Source: Nitrososphaerota archaeon
Lineage (GTDB): Archaea > Thermoproteota > Nitrososphaeria > Nitrososphaerales > Gagatemarchaeaceae
Length of the DNA stretch: 64,000 nucleotides
NCBI GenBank assembly: GCA_027887045.1
Contig: JAPCJH010000001.1
Location: 549,091 to 613,090, forward strand
Reading direction: 5' to 3'
The notes below the pieces were generated by a model. The model was not told the origin of the DNA. It searched no databases and was given only the letters and a program-made list of their open reading frames with translations. The position numbers were made by a program, and so were the translations under genes. This document shows, one piece after another, positions 41,760 to 51,072 of the stretch (the first letter of the stretch is position 1; each line of letters starts with the position of its first letter).

Positions 41760-42599
41760 TCACAGCCCAAACGCAGAATCGAGTTTCCCGATGTCCTCGG
41801 GGTCGATTCCCCATCCAGCGGCTCCTCGATTCTCTTTTACGTGGGATTCACTCGATGCACGTGGAATGGGGAAAACGCTTGGCTTCGACGCCAACCAATT
41901 CAGGGAAATCTGTGCCCGGCTCTTGCCATACCTCTTAGCGGATTCGTCCAGTCTGGAATCCCTAATCAGTTTGCCGTGTCCGAGGGGATAGTAAGCCAAC
42001 ACGCCGATACCCTCTTTGTCACAATAAGGCAATATGGCGCTCTCAATAGCACGATCCATCAGACTATATCTCACTTGAACCGATGCAAGTTGCGACTTTC
42101 GCAGCGCAGCGTTTGCTTCTTGGGTCTGCTGAAATGAAAAGTTGCTAACTCCTATGCTTGCTATTTTTCCTTGCGAAACCAGTTCCTCCATCGCTCCCAT
42201 GGTTTCGGCGATGGGTACACGTGGATTGGGGAAGTGAACCTGGTAAAGATCGACGTACCTCACGCCGAGGCGCCTGAGACTGCGGTCCAATGACCGGAAA
42301 AGATCGTCCCTGCGGAGATGATTAGACCACACCTTCGTGGCGATGAAGAGGTCTTCCCGCTTCCAATCCTGAATCGCCTTTGCTACGAGAGGCTCGGATT
42401 GGTAGATTTCAGCCGTGTCGATCAGAGTCATTCCCACGCCCAGCCCAGTCTTGATCGCTTCGATCTTCGTCCGGGTACCTCTTCGCCATCCCAAGAAAGC
42501 TGTGGCAATCCACGCTGGATCGTAATAGGTACCCATACCGATTGATGATATCTTTCGGCCAGTCCGGCCGAACACCTTTAAGTCCACACTAGGTGCCAA
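41760..42599 (-). CDS. Aldo/keto reductase, second copy
   Basis: The 279-aa TIM barrel is clearly related to the one at 36.4 kb. The tetrad residues are in LIDTAEIYQSEPLV, LFIATKVWSNHL and DLYQVHFPNPRVPI. An extra N-terminal insert (PAWIATAFLGWRRGTRTKIE) replaces the usual short loop. The cofactor end IPRASSESHVKEN is present. The ATG start is at 42599. The substrate is unknown. Confidence 0.9.
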   Translation of the reverse strand: MAPSVDLKVFGRTGRKISSIGMGTYYDPAWIATAFLGWRRGTRTKIEAIKTGLGVGMTLIDTAEIYQSEPLVAKAIQDWKREDLFIATKVWSNHLRRDDLFRSLDRSLRRLGVRYVDLYQVHFPNPRVPIAETMGAMEELVSQGKIASIGVSNFSFQQTQEANAALRKSQLASVQVRYSLMDRAIESAILPYCDKEGIGVLAYYPLGHGKLIRDSRLDESAKRYGKSRAQISLNWLASKPSVFPIPRASSESHVKENRGAAGWGIDPEDIGKLDSAFGL

Positions 42600-42685
42600 T
42601 CTTTCAAGCGATTTGACTTTTTGGTCCGAGCCAGCGTCGCTACTTAATCGGCTCGGGCGTACCCTGAACTACTTACCGAGTTCCC

Positions 42686-43642
42686 TCACAGCGCCAGAAC
42701 CTCCTTGGGCAGGAGGGAATAGAGATCGGGATGTTCTCCTCGCAGTTTACCGATAGTCGGAGGCATCAGCCCATTCCTCCTTGCCCTCTTGACGTTATAC
42801 TCAACGAACCTTCTCATCGCAGGCATCTCTCCGCTGACTGATACGTACGCTCTGATTCTCTCGATAGCTTCCTCATCATCCAGCTTCTTTACGTTGACCA
42901 AGTAGGGCGCGAGGACTAGCCAGACGAGACGGTGCCTGCCATCGGAGATTGGGTGCTTCAATAATTCCTCTATGTACACATAACTCCTTCCTGGTCTTGT
43001 TTTGGGCGCTGGAACGTACGTCAAGACCCTGTTCCGAATTTCGAGCAGTTGACGGGGGAAGGCGGCCCTCCTTAGATTCCTGACCCCGTCCGCGACCGCT
43101 TTTTGGGCGCAATCACCGAAAAAATCATTCAACATATTGTCTGTGAAGTAGATTATCCCGTTCCAAAGCGGTTGCCTGACGAGCTTCCACTTTTGGAGCT
43201 TCGTCAGCTCATACCTCGACGTAAGAGAAAGGTAGTCCTCGAATGTCACTGAATACCTGTACCGCTTCTCTTTGTCTCCGAGCTGGCCGACCTCCAGTCC
43301 GAAACACTCCCTTATCACCAAGCTTTTCCCCCGCTGGCTCTCTTTCATGAAGAAGCCCTTCGATCTCTCTCCCTCCTTACGAGCGAACCTGGATGCCAGC
43401 GAGCTGTCCTGGCTAGCCACTAGTGCCGCGATAAAGAAACTGGAGAACTCGATGTGCTCAGAAAGATGTGGTTCGTAGCTCTGGCGCCCGAGCGAATTCA
43501 TCAATCTGCTCTCGGCTTGCTTTTGAACGTCTCGGCTTGCTAAACTCTCGTCTATAGGGACGGAATCAAAAAATCTTCTAGAGTAATGGACGAAAGGGTA
43601 CCTCACCATCAGGTCGGTGAGCGCAGGTTTCTCCTGGGACAA
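42686..43642 (-). CDS. priL: DNA primase large subunit PriL with PriX-like C-terminus
   Basis: The N-terminal half has the PriL pattern: LMVRYPFVHYSRRFFDSVPI, then EFSSFFIAALVASQDSSLAS, then RFARKEGERSKGFF. From about residue 215 the sequence reads YVYIEELLKHPISDGRHRLV followed by WLVLAPYLVNVKKL, the pattern of PriX, the crenarchaeal primase subunit derived from the PriL C-domain. The four cysteines of the Fe-S domain of PriL are absent; the chain has only two Cys (RECFGL, GDCAQ). The 318-aa length is near that of PriL. It probably assembles with a PriS not in this window. The PriX relation rests on pattern memory and needs a profile search. Confidence 0.78.
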   Translation of the reverse strand: MSQEKPALTDLMVRYPFVHYSRRFFDSVPIDESLASRDVQKQAESRLMNSLGRQSYEPHLSEHIEFSSFFIAALVASQDSSLASRFARKEGERSKGFFMKESQRGKSLVIRECFGLEVGQLGDKEKRYRYSVTFEDYLSLTSRYELTKLQKWKLVRQPLWNGIIYFTDNMLNDFFGDCAQKAVADGVRNLRRAAFPRQLLEIRNRVLTYVPAPKTRPGRSYVYIEELLKHPISDGRHRLVWLVLAPYLVNVKKLDDEEAIERIRAYVSVSGEMPAMRRFVEYNVKRARRNGLMPPTIGKLRGEHPDLYSLLPKEVLAL

Positions 43643-43693
43643 CGGATATCTGCTTTCATTACCCGACCTTCATCTATAAGGCTCTCCCTGGTT

Positions 43694-44911
43694 CTAGCCC
43701 CGCTTTGCGGTCGAGACTATGGAAAGGACGTCTCTGTCCCTAAGCACGTAATTCGTCGGCAGATGAAGCCCCGTTCTGGCGTCTACGGCATAGAGAAGCC
43801 CCTTCGCTAGGTCGCTGTGAATGGTTTTGGCCAGGTCGTTCACGGACGCGCCAGCCGGCAACAGGTAAACATCTGGGAGCACCTTGCCGTTATTGTCGGT
43901 CAGCTTCTCTGGATCCACAACGGGGTAAACAGTGTTCATCTTGAGAAGTTTGAATATTGCAATATTGAGTCCAAACTGCACCCCCGTCCTGAGATATTCG
44001 CCGAACACCTTGCGCTTGATGTAAGCGAGCGCCACTTTCTGTGCATCGTTCAGGTCCTGGGGTCTCAAGAGCTCGAACCTTTCTTCTCCCGGGACGTATC
44101 GGATCAACCCTTTCGACTCTGCACGCCGCAGAGTAAGTTCGGCCTCTCCTGATGTTGGGACCACTATCAAGCCCTTGTACTTCTCCCTCAAGCGCTGAAA
44201 GTTCTCCGCTGCATATGACAGATCCATCTTGTTTGCTATTATCAGCGTCGGCTTCGATGTCTCTCTCAGAATCCAGCAGAAGTTCTGGATATCCTTCTCT
44301 GTCCAGTTACCGATATCTTTGTCTTGAAGCAGAGCCTCCCTGAGCGAATTCTGGACGTGCTCTTTTCTCACCCCGATTCCTTGCATGACATCCGCGACGG
44401 AATCTGGTAGCGAAGAACCGGGTGCCCGCGCTCCCTTCGATATCTTGCTCAAGTTACTCGTAAACAGCTTCACGTACCACAAGACGAGTTCAAGCTCAAC
44501 GTCAGCGAAATCTGCCAATGGATCTCCCGTCCCCGGCTCTGTGATTTTCCCGTCCTTGTCCACGCTTCCTGAAGCATCTACAACATGAAACAGCGCGTCG
44601 GATTGTGCGGCAACAGAAAGAAACTGGTTTCCGAGTCCCTTCCCCATCCAAGCTCCCTTGATTAGGCCCGGCAGGTCGGTCAGCTCCACGGGAATGAAAC
44701 GCCATCCCTCGTCGCACCGCGAATTGACGGGGTTGTCCTTGACGTTAAACTCCTTGTGAACGCAGAGAGTCACGACTTGCGCAACCCCGGTCTCGGGGCT
44801 TTTTGTCGTGAACGGGTAGTTGGATATCTCTCCTGAAAGCAGTGTCATGGAATTGAACAACGTCGTCTTTCCCGCGTTCGTCTTCCCGATGAGACCGATT
44901 CGAATGGGCAT
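43694..44911 (-). CDS. YchF/OLA1-type OBG-family GTPase
   Basis: A cytoplasmic P-loop NTPase of the Obg family with a TGS domain. Motifs: G1 GKTNAGKTTLF near residue 9, G3 DLPGLIKGAWMGKG near residue 77, G4 IANKMDLS near residue 228 and the G5 region VVPTSGEA. The middle carries a helical insert and the C-terminal TGS-like part ends LRDRDVLSIVSTAKRG. The family is associated with translation and often prefers ATP. The ATG start is at 44911. Confidence 0.92.
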   Translation of the reverse strand: MPIRIGLIGKTNAGKTTLFNSMTLLSGEISNYPFTTKSPETGVAQVVTLCVHKEFNVKDNPVNSRCDEGWRFIPVELTDLPGLIKGAWMGKGLGNQFLSVAAQSDALFHVVDASGSVDKDGKITEPGTGDPLADFADVELELVLWYVKLFTSNLSKISKGARAPGSSLPDSVADVMQGIGVRKEHVQNSLREALLQDKDIGNWTEKDIQNFCWILRETSKPTLIIANKMDLSYAAENFQRLREKYKGLIVVPTSGEAELTLRRAESKGLIRYVPGEERFELLRPQDLNDAQKVALAYIKRKVFGEYLRTGVQFGLNIAIFKLLKMNTVYPVVDPEKLTDNNGKVLPDVYLLPAGASVNDLAKTIHSDLAKGLLYAVDARTGLHLPTNYVLRDRDVLSIVSTAKRG

Positions 44912-44978
44912 TAGGGGCGCATCAACTGTCGGAAGAGGACAACACGGATAAAAGAATTCTGAATGAAGCGTCTGTTGA

Positions 44979-45416
44979 TTACGGTGACGGCGCAGATCGC
45001 CAAGCCCTCTGCGCCTCGTACCAGAATATCGCCGCCGCGAGGACAGTCACCCCCGTGAACCAAATCAGGACAGGGACGTACCCGTATAGTTGATACGAGA
45101 CGGCGGTGAGATACGCGTCGAATACCGAAAAGAACACCGCGTAAAAGATGAACCTCGGCACGAGCAGTGTACCGACCCTCAGGAAATCCTTCATAACGTC
45201 GACCTTCACCTCATTGACGACTTGGTAGTCTCCCATCTCCTCTTTCAGCAGTCCAAGCTCTTTCAGCTTGTTGAGATGGTATTGCGCCAGAGATGGGTTC
45301 GACAAGTGGAGGGCCCTCTGGACCTCCCTCACGCCGACTTTGCGGTTCTTGAGCGCGTAGATGTAGACCCGGAGAGTGTTGCCCTTCAGTTGAGCATCAA
45401 CAATAGGATTTCCCAT
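44979..45416 (-). CDS. Winged-helix protein with C-terminal membrane helices
   Basis: The 145-aa chain starts MGNPIVDAQLKGNTLRVYIY. Its N-terminal winged helix reads VREVQRALHLSNPSLAQYHL then NKLKELGLLKEEMGDYQVV (ArsR-like), and two or three hydrophobic segments follow (LLVPRFIFYAVFFSVFDAYL, VPVLIWFTGVTVLAAAIFWY). It is a second membrane-tethered winged-helix protein in the window besides the one at 18.2 kb, with reverse domain order. Function is likely transcriptional; the signal is unknown. Confidence 0.7.
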   Translation of the reverse strand: MGNPIVDAQLKGNTLRVYIYALKNRKVGVREVQRALHLSNPSLAQYHLNKLKELGLLKEEMGDYQVVNEVKVDVMKDFLRVGTLLVPRFIFYAVFFSVFDAYLTAVSYQLYGYVPVLIWFTGVTVLAAAIFWYEAQRAWRSAPSP

Positions 45417-45539
45417 GAATTCCCCGACCAGAGGCTACGCACGGGGCCTGTTGAAAAACCTACAAGAGCAGACTCAGGCTCTCAGCGCCAGTAACGGTGT
45501 GATCGACGCCCTTTCTCTGAGCTGAGAAGTGACTAGTGC

Positions 45540-46796
45540 CTATGTCCCCTGCGGTCTGTACCTCAAGATAGCGGCAACGCCGCCGAACGACTTGAACATA
45601 CGTCCTTCTTCTGTCGTGGAAGATATCACTTCCGCCTTCGACCCCACCTGGAAAGCCATTTCCTCGAGGACGTCCACAATGTCTTTCTCCTGGACCTCGT
45701 AGTCGGTCACCCCGCATTTCACGCACGGGGTCGATACCATGTTACTGACGGTCTGCATCTTACTCCGGGCGAGCGTAGTCTGTTCCTTGACGGTTCCGCA
45801 GTTCTTGCACTTCATTTTAATTCTCATCGTGTCGATGTCGTCTGAGACTAAGATTACTTCGGCGTTCGCCCTCTGAAGCGCGTCCATCACCCTGGGCAGA
45901 CCGTAGACTACGAGGCCCCCCGGTTTGTTGACTTCCATGAGGAACCTCTGAACCAGCTTCTTCTCTTCCACGAGCCTCACATCTTTGAGGATATCCGTCG
46001 CTTTCTCGACGAGTTCACGGACCCCCTCGCGCCCCGAATACGAGGTGTCGAGCACCCCCAGGACGTTCTTCCGAAGCTGATAGTGTAAGTACTCACCCTT
46101 CATGAATTCTTCCTTGGTCGGGCCAGGTCCGCCGACAATCATACCGGTGACTTTCGCGTTCTCGATGAAGACCCGTGTAGCGTGCTCTCCCACCCTATGA
46201 AAGTAGTATGTCAGTTCCATGTCACGAAGCCTTTCGTACCTGCGTGCGCTCTGACCCCCCTTCCTAGTCTTTCCAGAGACGCCCGAAGTCAATACGTCTT
46301 CGACCTCAAGCCTGTCCCCACTCAATATTCCCAAACCCGCCTCGCTCGCGTCGATCGCCAGGATTCCAAAGACCTTCTCATCTCTCAACATGTCCTTAAG
46401 CCACTCAAGATGGTAATGGTCGTCGCACGTATAGAGGTAGGTGGCCACCGGTTTTGGTGGAACAATTTCGTGCAGACTGATCACCTCGCTGCCGGGTCCG
46501 TTTGTCGGCAGCGCGCCGGCGAATATCACAAGACCGTTTTCGGGAGGCGTTCTGTATAGCTTGAGCCGCTGCATCGTCTTAACGAGCGCATCCTGGACAT
46601 GGTTGCGAGTGGTGTCCGACTTGATGTTACTGGCCGTCCCCCATTCTTCTCTAAGGTTAGAAACAACCTCATGAATCGCTTTCTTCGGAGGGATGTAGAG
46701 GGAGATTAATTCTGTCCCCCTCCCCTCCTTGTCGCCCAGTTCAGAGATTAACTTTCTAATCTTGTATAATTTTACAGAGTCTGGCTTTGTCGACAA
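45540..46796 (-). CDS. prf1: Peptide chain release factor aRF1
   Basis: aRF1 reads all three stop codons and releases the peptide. The 418-aa protein has NIKS in TASNIKSDTTRN (near residue 58), the TxLYxCDxxFH-type motif as YLYTCDDHYHLEW and the catalytic GGQ in TRKGGQSARRYERLRD (near residue 183). The zinc-like CKNCG...CVKCG pair near 330-365 is typical of archaeal members. The ATG start is at 46796. This is an expected housekeeping gene. Confidence 0.96.
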   Translation of the reverse strand: MSTKPDSVKLYKIRKLISELGDKEGRGTELISLYIPPKKAIHEVVSNLREEWGTASNIKSDTTRNHVQDALVKTMQRLKLYRTPPENGLVIFAGALPTNGPGSEVISLHEIVPPKPVATYLYTCDDHYHLEWLKDMLRDEKVFGILAIDASEAGLGILSGDRLEVEDVLTSGVSGKTRKGGQSARRYERLRDMELTYYFHRVGEHATRVFIENAKVTGMIVGGPGPTKEEFMKGEYLHYQLRKNVLGVLDTSYSGREGVRELVEKATDILKDVRLVEEKKLVQRFLMEVNKPGGLVVYGLPRVMDALQRANAEVILVSDDIDTMRIKMKCKNCGTVKEQTTLARSKMQTVSNMVSTPCVKCGVTDYEVQEKDIVDVLEEMAFQVGSKAEVISSTTEEGRMFKSFGGVAAILRYRPQGT

Positions 46797-46883
46797 TCTC
46801 CGATGACACCTACCCTATTCGGCAGCGTTGGCAGAACGTCGACAGGAAGAAAACAACGGGCTTGTAGCACGAAGAGAGCTCTC

Positions 46884-46894
46884 CGCTTTATAAA
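46884..46894 (+). promoter_or_regulatory. pyrH: Strong TATA box upstream of pyrH
   Basis: GCTTTATAAAA is the closest match to the archaeal TATA consensus seen in the window. Transcription would start near 46917, about 30 nt before TTG 46949, leaving a short leader. Confidence 0.6.
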
Positions 46895-46948
46895 AACTCC
46901 GCAAACACGAAACTCCTAATATCGCGGGTCAGGAGGGACAAACGAACA

Positions 46949-47614
46949 TTGAAGATTGTCCTGAGGATCGGCGGTTCAATATTGGGTTCTCCGCCGGACC
47001 CCGAGGTGGTTAACGGATACTCCGAAATTGTCTCCGAGCTCACCGGCGAAGGGCACGTCCTCGGGATCATAGTCGGCGGTGGCCCCCTGTCGAGGAAATA
47101 CATCGAGTCCGCCAGGAAAGTCGGTTTATCCGGTTTCCACCAGGACTTGATTGCGATTCACACTTCGAGACTCAACGCTAGGTTAGTCGCCATGAAGATG
47201 GGAGGAGTCAGCTCGGTTCCCACTTCGATCAACAGCATGATGCAAAGGTTAGCAAGGAACAGGGTCGCGGTGATGGGGGGTCTGAAACCCGGGATCACCA
47301 CGGATACAGTCGCAGCTATTCTCGCCCAGAAGTGGGGAGCCGACCTGATGATCAAGGGCTCGAACCAAAAGGGAATCTATACCGCGGACCCGGCCATCGA
47401 TAAGAAAGCAAAGAAATTGGACGCCATTACGTACGCCAAGATGAAGGAGATCCTCGGAGGGGAGCACAAGCCGGGAATCCACAAAATCGTCGACCCGGTA
47501 GCGGTCGATACACTGCTTCAAAGCCGGGTCAAGCTTATTGTACTCAACGGGAGCGACCCAAAGAACATCCTGAAGGCGGTCAACGGTGTCAAGATTGGCA
47601 CCATCGTATCGTGA
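46949..47614 (+). CDS. pyrH: UMP kinase
   Basis: This amino-acid-kinase-fold enzyme makes UDP from UMP. The TTG start opens MKIVLRIGGSILGSPPDPEV. Active-site segments: GIIVGGGPLSRKYIESARK, ATNxA-like AIHTSRLNARLVAMKMGG, VMGGLKPGITTDTVAA and LMIKGSNQKGIYTADP. The length of 221 aa matches archaeal PyrH. The stop is followed by a TATA box for the CNNM-type gene. Confidence 0.93.
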   Translation: MKIVLRIGGSILGSPPDPEVVNGYSEIVSELTGEGHVLGIIVGGGPLSRKYIESARKVGLSGFHQDLIAIHTSRLNARLVAMKMGGVSSVPTSINSMMQRLARNRVAVMGGLKPGITTDTVAAILAQKWGADLMIKGSNQKGIYTADPAIDKKAKKLDAITYAKMKEILGGEHKPGIHKIVDPVAVDTLLQSRVKLIVLNGSDPKNILKAVNGVKIGTIVS

Positions 47615-47669
47615 GCCCCATCCCATCGGTTTCGTTTATTAGCGCGACTCTCCAAAATGCGATAAGACA

Positions 47670-48644
47670 TTGGTAAATGCCATCGTCTACATATTTCTCG
47701 GGGCAACAATTTTAGTTTCATTCTGGTCGGCATTGGTCGAGGCCACATTCCTGACAGTTCGACCGATCTCCCTCGCTTCGGCCAGCGCTGACGGGAACAA
47801 GCGTGCAACCCAGGCCCTGATGATTAGTAACGAGAAGACGAAGCTCGTCAGTACCACAACACTGGTTGATACGACATCGAATGTAGTTCTCGCCAGCACG
47901 ATAGGACTCATCCTTTCCGATTACTTCGGCCCCATCGGATGGGTGTACAGCGCCCTCATTGGATCCCTCGGGATAATGGTCTTCCTTTATCTCCTTCCTA
48001 AAGCCATAGGGATTGAGAACTCCGTCCGAATGGCCATCTGGCTCGCACCAAGCTCCCTAATCGTCCTCGACATCCTTGCCCCGATAGCGGTCCCTCTCAC
48101 GTCGGTAGCACGGAAACTGTCGTACCGCATTGTGGGACAGTCGGGATACCAGAAGGTTGACTTGGTGGGCGAATTCGAGGACCTCGTCGGGATGCTCGAG
48201 AAAGAAGGACACATAGAGCCCGACGCCGGGAAGATTCTAAGGTCTGCAATGCTTTCATCCAAGAACACCGCTGGTGACGTCTTGACACCCGAGGGCGAAA
48301 CCATTTCCGTTCCCTTGACTTCAACAGTCTTGGACGCTCTGAAGATAATGGGCAAGTCCAACCACCCCAGACTCCCCGTTTACGATAAGCAATCGGACCG
48401 GTACGTCGGTGCGATAACCTTCCGCGCCCTTTCGACCGCCGTGGGTACGGGGAAGCTGAACGAAAGGATTGCAGATCATGTAATACAAGCCGCGAGGGTT
48501 GAAATCTCAGAATCGTTGACGACGGTAATGGACAGGATGCAGAAGGCGAAGTCGACTATTGCCTTCGTTTACAGCGGGGGTAAGTTCGTCGGGGTGATCA
48601 CGCTGACAGACATCATCGAGCAACTCCTCGGTGTAAAGCTCTAA
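47670..48644 (+). CDS. CNNM/CorC-type membrane protein with CBS pair
   Basis: The 324-aa chain has a TTG start with TATA-like CGTTTATTAGC at about 47634-47644. The N-terminal DUF21 membrane domain has four helices (about residues 1-145, starting MVNAIVYIFLGATILVSFWS). A cytoplasmic part with two CBS motifs follows (about 190-320: DVLTPEGETISVPLTSTVLD and VGVITLTDIIEQLLG). No CorC/HlyC C-terminal domain is present. Family members move Mg2+ or Na+; that assignment is from the family. Confidence 0.85.
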   Translation: MVNAIVYIFLGATILVSFWSALVEATFLTVRPISLASASADGNKRATQALMISNEKTKLVSTTTLVDTTSNVVLASTIGLILSDYFGPIGWVYSALIGSLGIMVFLYLLPKAIGIENSVRMAIWLAPSSLIVLDILAPIAVPLTSVARKLSYRIVGQSGYQKVDLVGEFEDLVGMLEKEGHIEPDAGKILRSAMLSSKNTAGDVLTPEGETISVPLTSTVLDALKIMGKSNHPRLPVYDKQSDRYVGAITFRALSTAVGTGKLNERIADHVIQAARVEISESLTTVMDRMQKAKSTIAFVYSGGKFVGVITLTDIIEQLLGVKL

Positions 48645-48698
48645 TCAGAACCTGGTTAAGCATATAATCTCCCCCCCAAATTTCATCCTGACTCGTAA

Positions 48699-50999
48699 AT
48701 GGACCCAGGAATGAGAGATCTAGCGCTAGATAGGCACCGTGTCGCCGTGTTGCCACTGAAGAACATCAGCCCCGACCCGAAAGACGAGTACTTCACCGAT
48801 GGCATGACCGAGGAGCTGATTTCGACTCTCTCCAAGATAACCAACCTGCGCGTAATCGCACGAACATCCGTGATGAAATACAAGGGGGAAACAAAGTCAG
48901 TCGCGGAAATCGGGGCTGAGCTCGGTGTCGGGACGGTACTCGAAGGGAGCGTCCGGAAGGCTGGAAGTAAACTGCGGATCACGGTTCAGCTGATAGATCC
49001 CAAGAGCGAGGAGCACCTTTGGTCCCAACAATACGACAGGGAACTTGAGGACGTATTTCTAATTCAAAGCGATATTGCCAAGAGAATAGCCAGTGCGCTC
49101 AAGATTCAGATTATTCAGCATGAAAGATTGGAGATTGAAAAGAAAGCCACCAAAGACCTCGACGCCTACACGGAATACCTGAATGGTCGATATCAGTGGA
49201 ACAAGAGGACGGAAGAAGGCCTGATCAAGGCCATCGACCATTTCAAGCGGGCCCTTGAGAAGGATCCGGCCTATGCTCTCGCGTACACCGGACTCGCCGA
49301 CTCATATGCGATGCTCGCCCTGAACGAGTCAGTCCCCCCAGAGCAGGTGTTCCCGAGGGCGAAAGCTGCGGCCCAGAAGGCCTTGCAGCTTGACGACAAA
49401 CTCGCTGAAGCCCATACTTCGCTTGGGCTTATCAACTTCCAGTATGACCGTGATTGGTCGGGGGCGGAGAGTCAATTCAGGCGAGCTCTCGAGATCAACA
49501 CAAACTATCCGCCTGCCCATCAGTTCTATGCCGATTTCCTGAAGGCAATGGGGCGCTTACCCGAGGCCATCGCGCAAATGAAGAGAGCCAAAGAACTGGA
49601 CCCGCTTTCTCTTTCAATAAACAACGGTATGGGACATGTACTGTACCTCTCCCGCCAATACGACGAGGCAATAGAACAGTACCGGCACGCGGTCGAGATG
49701 GATCCGAATTTCGTCCAGGGACACCTTTGGTTCGGGAGGCCCTACCTCCAGAAGGGGATGTACAACGAGGCAATAGCAGAGGTCCTTCAAGCGGTGAAAC
49801 TTTCGAAAGAGAGCACGATTTCTCTGGCCGTCCTCGGTCACGCTTATGCTTCAGCGGGGAACATAAAAGAAGCCGAGGAGATTCTTGAGAAACTCAAAGA
49901 ACGCGCCAAAAGGCAATACGTCCCTTCCTACTGGATAGCACTAATCTACACAGGCCTCGGAACGAAAGACGAAGCCTTCACCTGGCTGGAGAGAGCGTTC
50001 CAAGAACGTTCAAGTTGGCTCGCGTGGATCAAGGTCGAACCCAGGTTCGACACCCTTCGTTCTGATCCAAGGTTTGTCTCGCTTCTAAAGAGGATGCGGC
50101 TCGAAACCGATGTCTCCGCATCGACCAATTACAGGGAGGTCATTTCTTTCCTGGCAGGGATGAGCAACCTGAGGCTTTCACGATTTCGTGTGGTGGGCAA
50201 CTACACGCGCTATGATGAAAGCTCGCGCAACCTGCTCAAGGACCTCAAGCAGAAGATTATGACCGGCCTCAAGACACGTAGCCCCAAGCAGGAAAACTAT
50301 CTGATTTGGGCGCCTCCTGGCAGTGGGAAGACTTTCTTCGTTCAGCAGGCCATCAAGAGCATGCAGGACGACGCGAGGTATTTCGAATTGAATTTGGCTG
50401 AGACCGACGAGGAGAGTTTCAGGTCGATCCTCTCTGAGATGGATAGAAGCGACAAGCCGTCGATTTGCTTCATAGACGAAATAGACAGCAAGCCAGGCGA
50501 AGCGTGGCCTTACGAGGCGCTCCTGAACCACCTTGACGCGGGGTCGAAGAGGGGCACCGGGAAGGTCTTCATCTTAGCAGGGAGCTCTGGATCGAGTATT
50601 GAAGAGATGAAAAAAGGAATCTCTTCCAGACAGAAGGGGATTGACTTGCTTACACGGATACCTCATGGGAATGAACAGACCATCCCATCCATGAGTGCCG
50701 AAGACCGCGTCCTTGTTGCTTTGACCAACCTGAAGCAATCCGGGAGGGATTCTGGCAAGGAAATTTCTGAAGTCGAGAAGCTAGCGCTCTTCTATATCGC
50801 GATGAATCCGCTGCTCTCAAACGCCCGGCAACTTCGGGAATTTGTCCTAAGAAGTGTCGAACGTGTCCCGTCGTCAGAAGACAGGGTGAAGTACGACAAT
50901 CTATTCAGCCCTGGTGACCCTCAAAACAAAGAGTTCTGGATTAAAGCGCGATCTGAGACCCCTGACCTGATCAACGCCTTCGTTCAGATAGACGACTAG
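48699..50999 (+). CDS. FlgO-like/TPR/AAA+ ATPase fusion protein
   Basis: The 766-aa chain has three parts. Residues about 10-135 match the FlgO/TolB-like domain of bacterial TPR signalling proteins (VAVLPLKNISPDPKDEYFTD, then GMTEELISTLSKI). Residues about 150-475 hold tetratricopeptide repeats (AIDHFKRALEKDPAYALAYT, AIEQYRHAVEMDPNFVQGHL and others). Residues about 490-766 are an AAA+ module: Walker A WAPPGSGKTF near 538, Walker B ICFIDEID near 590. The first two parts are common in soil bacteria, often behind adenylate cyclase or wHTH domains; the ATPase partner here is different. It is probably a cytoplasmic sensor ATPase. A TATA-like GCATATAATC lies 31-40 nt upstream. Confidence 0.82.
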   Translation: MDPGMRDLALDRHRVAVLPLKNISPDPKDEYFTDGMTEELISTLSKITNLRVIARTSVMKYKGETKSVAEIGAELGVGTVLEGSVRKAGSKLRITVQLIDPKSEEHLWSQQYDRELEDVFLIQSDIAKRIASALKIQIIQHERLEIEKKATKDLDAYTEYLNGRYQWNKRTEEGLIKAIDHFKRALEKDPAYALAYTGLADSYAMLALNESVPPEQVFPRAKAAAQKALQLDDKLAEAHTSLGLINFQYDRDWSGAESQFRRALEINTNYPPAHQFYADFLKAMGRLPEAIAQMKRAKELDPLSLSINNGMGHVLYLSRQYDEAIEQYRHAVEMDPNFVQGHLWFGRPYLQKGMYNEAIAEVLQAVKLSKESTISLAVLGHAYASAGNIKEAEEILEKLKERAKRQYVPSYWIALIYTGLGTKDEAFTWLERAFQERSSWLAWIKVEPRFDTLRSDPRFVSLLKRMRLETDVSASTNYREVISFLAGMSNLRLSRFRVVGNYTRYDESSRNLLKDLKQKIMTGLKTRSPKQENYLIWAPPGSGKTFFVQQAIKSMQDDARYFELNLAETDEESFRSILSEMDRSDKPSICFIDEIDSKPGEAWPYEALLNHLDAGSKRGTGKVFILAGSSGSSIEEMKKGISSRQKGIDLLTRIPHGNEQTIPSMSAEDRVLVALTNLKQSGRDSGKEISEVEKLALFYIAMNPLLSNARQLREFVLRSVERVPSSEDRVKYDNLFSPGDPQNKEFWIKARSETPDLINAFVQIDD

Positions 51000-51072
51000 C
51001 GATTGAGCCAATGTGCGGGGTTGGGCCTCCAAGCAACTTCTAAAACCTTCGAAGGAGAAGGGTAGAACGAGC

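Noticed and set aside
43586..43810. Small plus-strand frames opposite priL and the YchF-type gene
   Set aside because: Antisense to conserved genes with good codon patterns; read as shadows.
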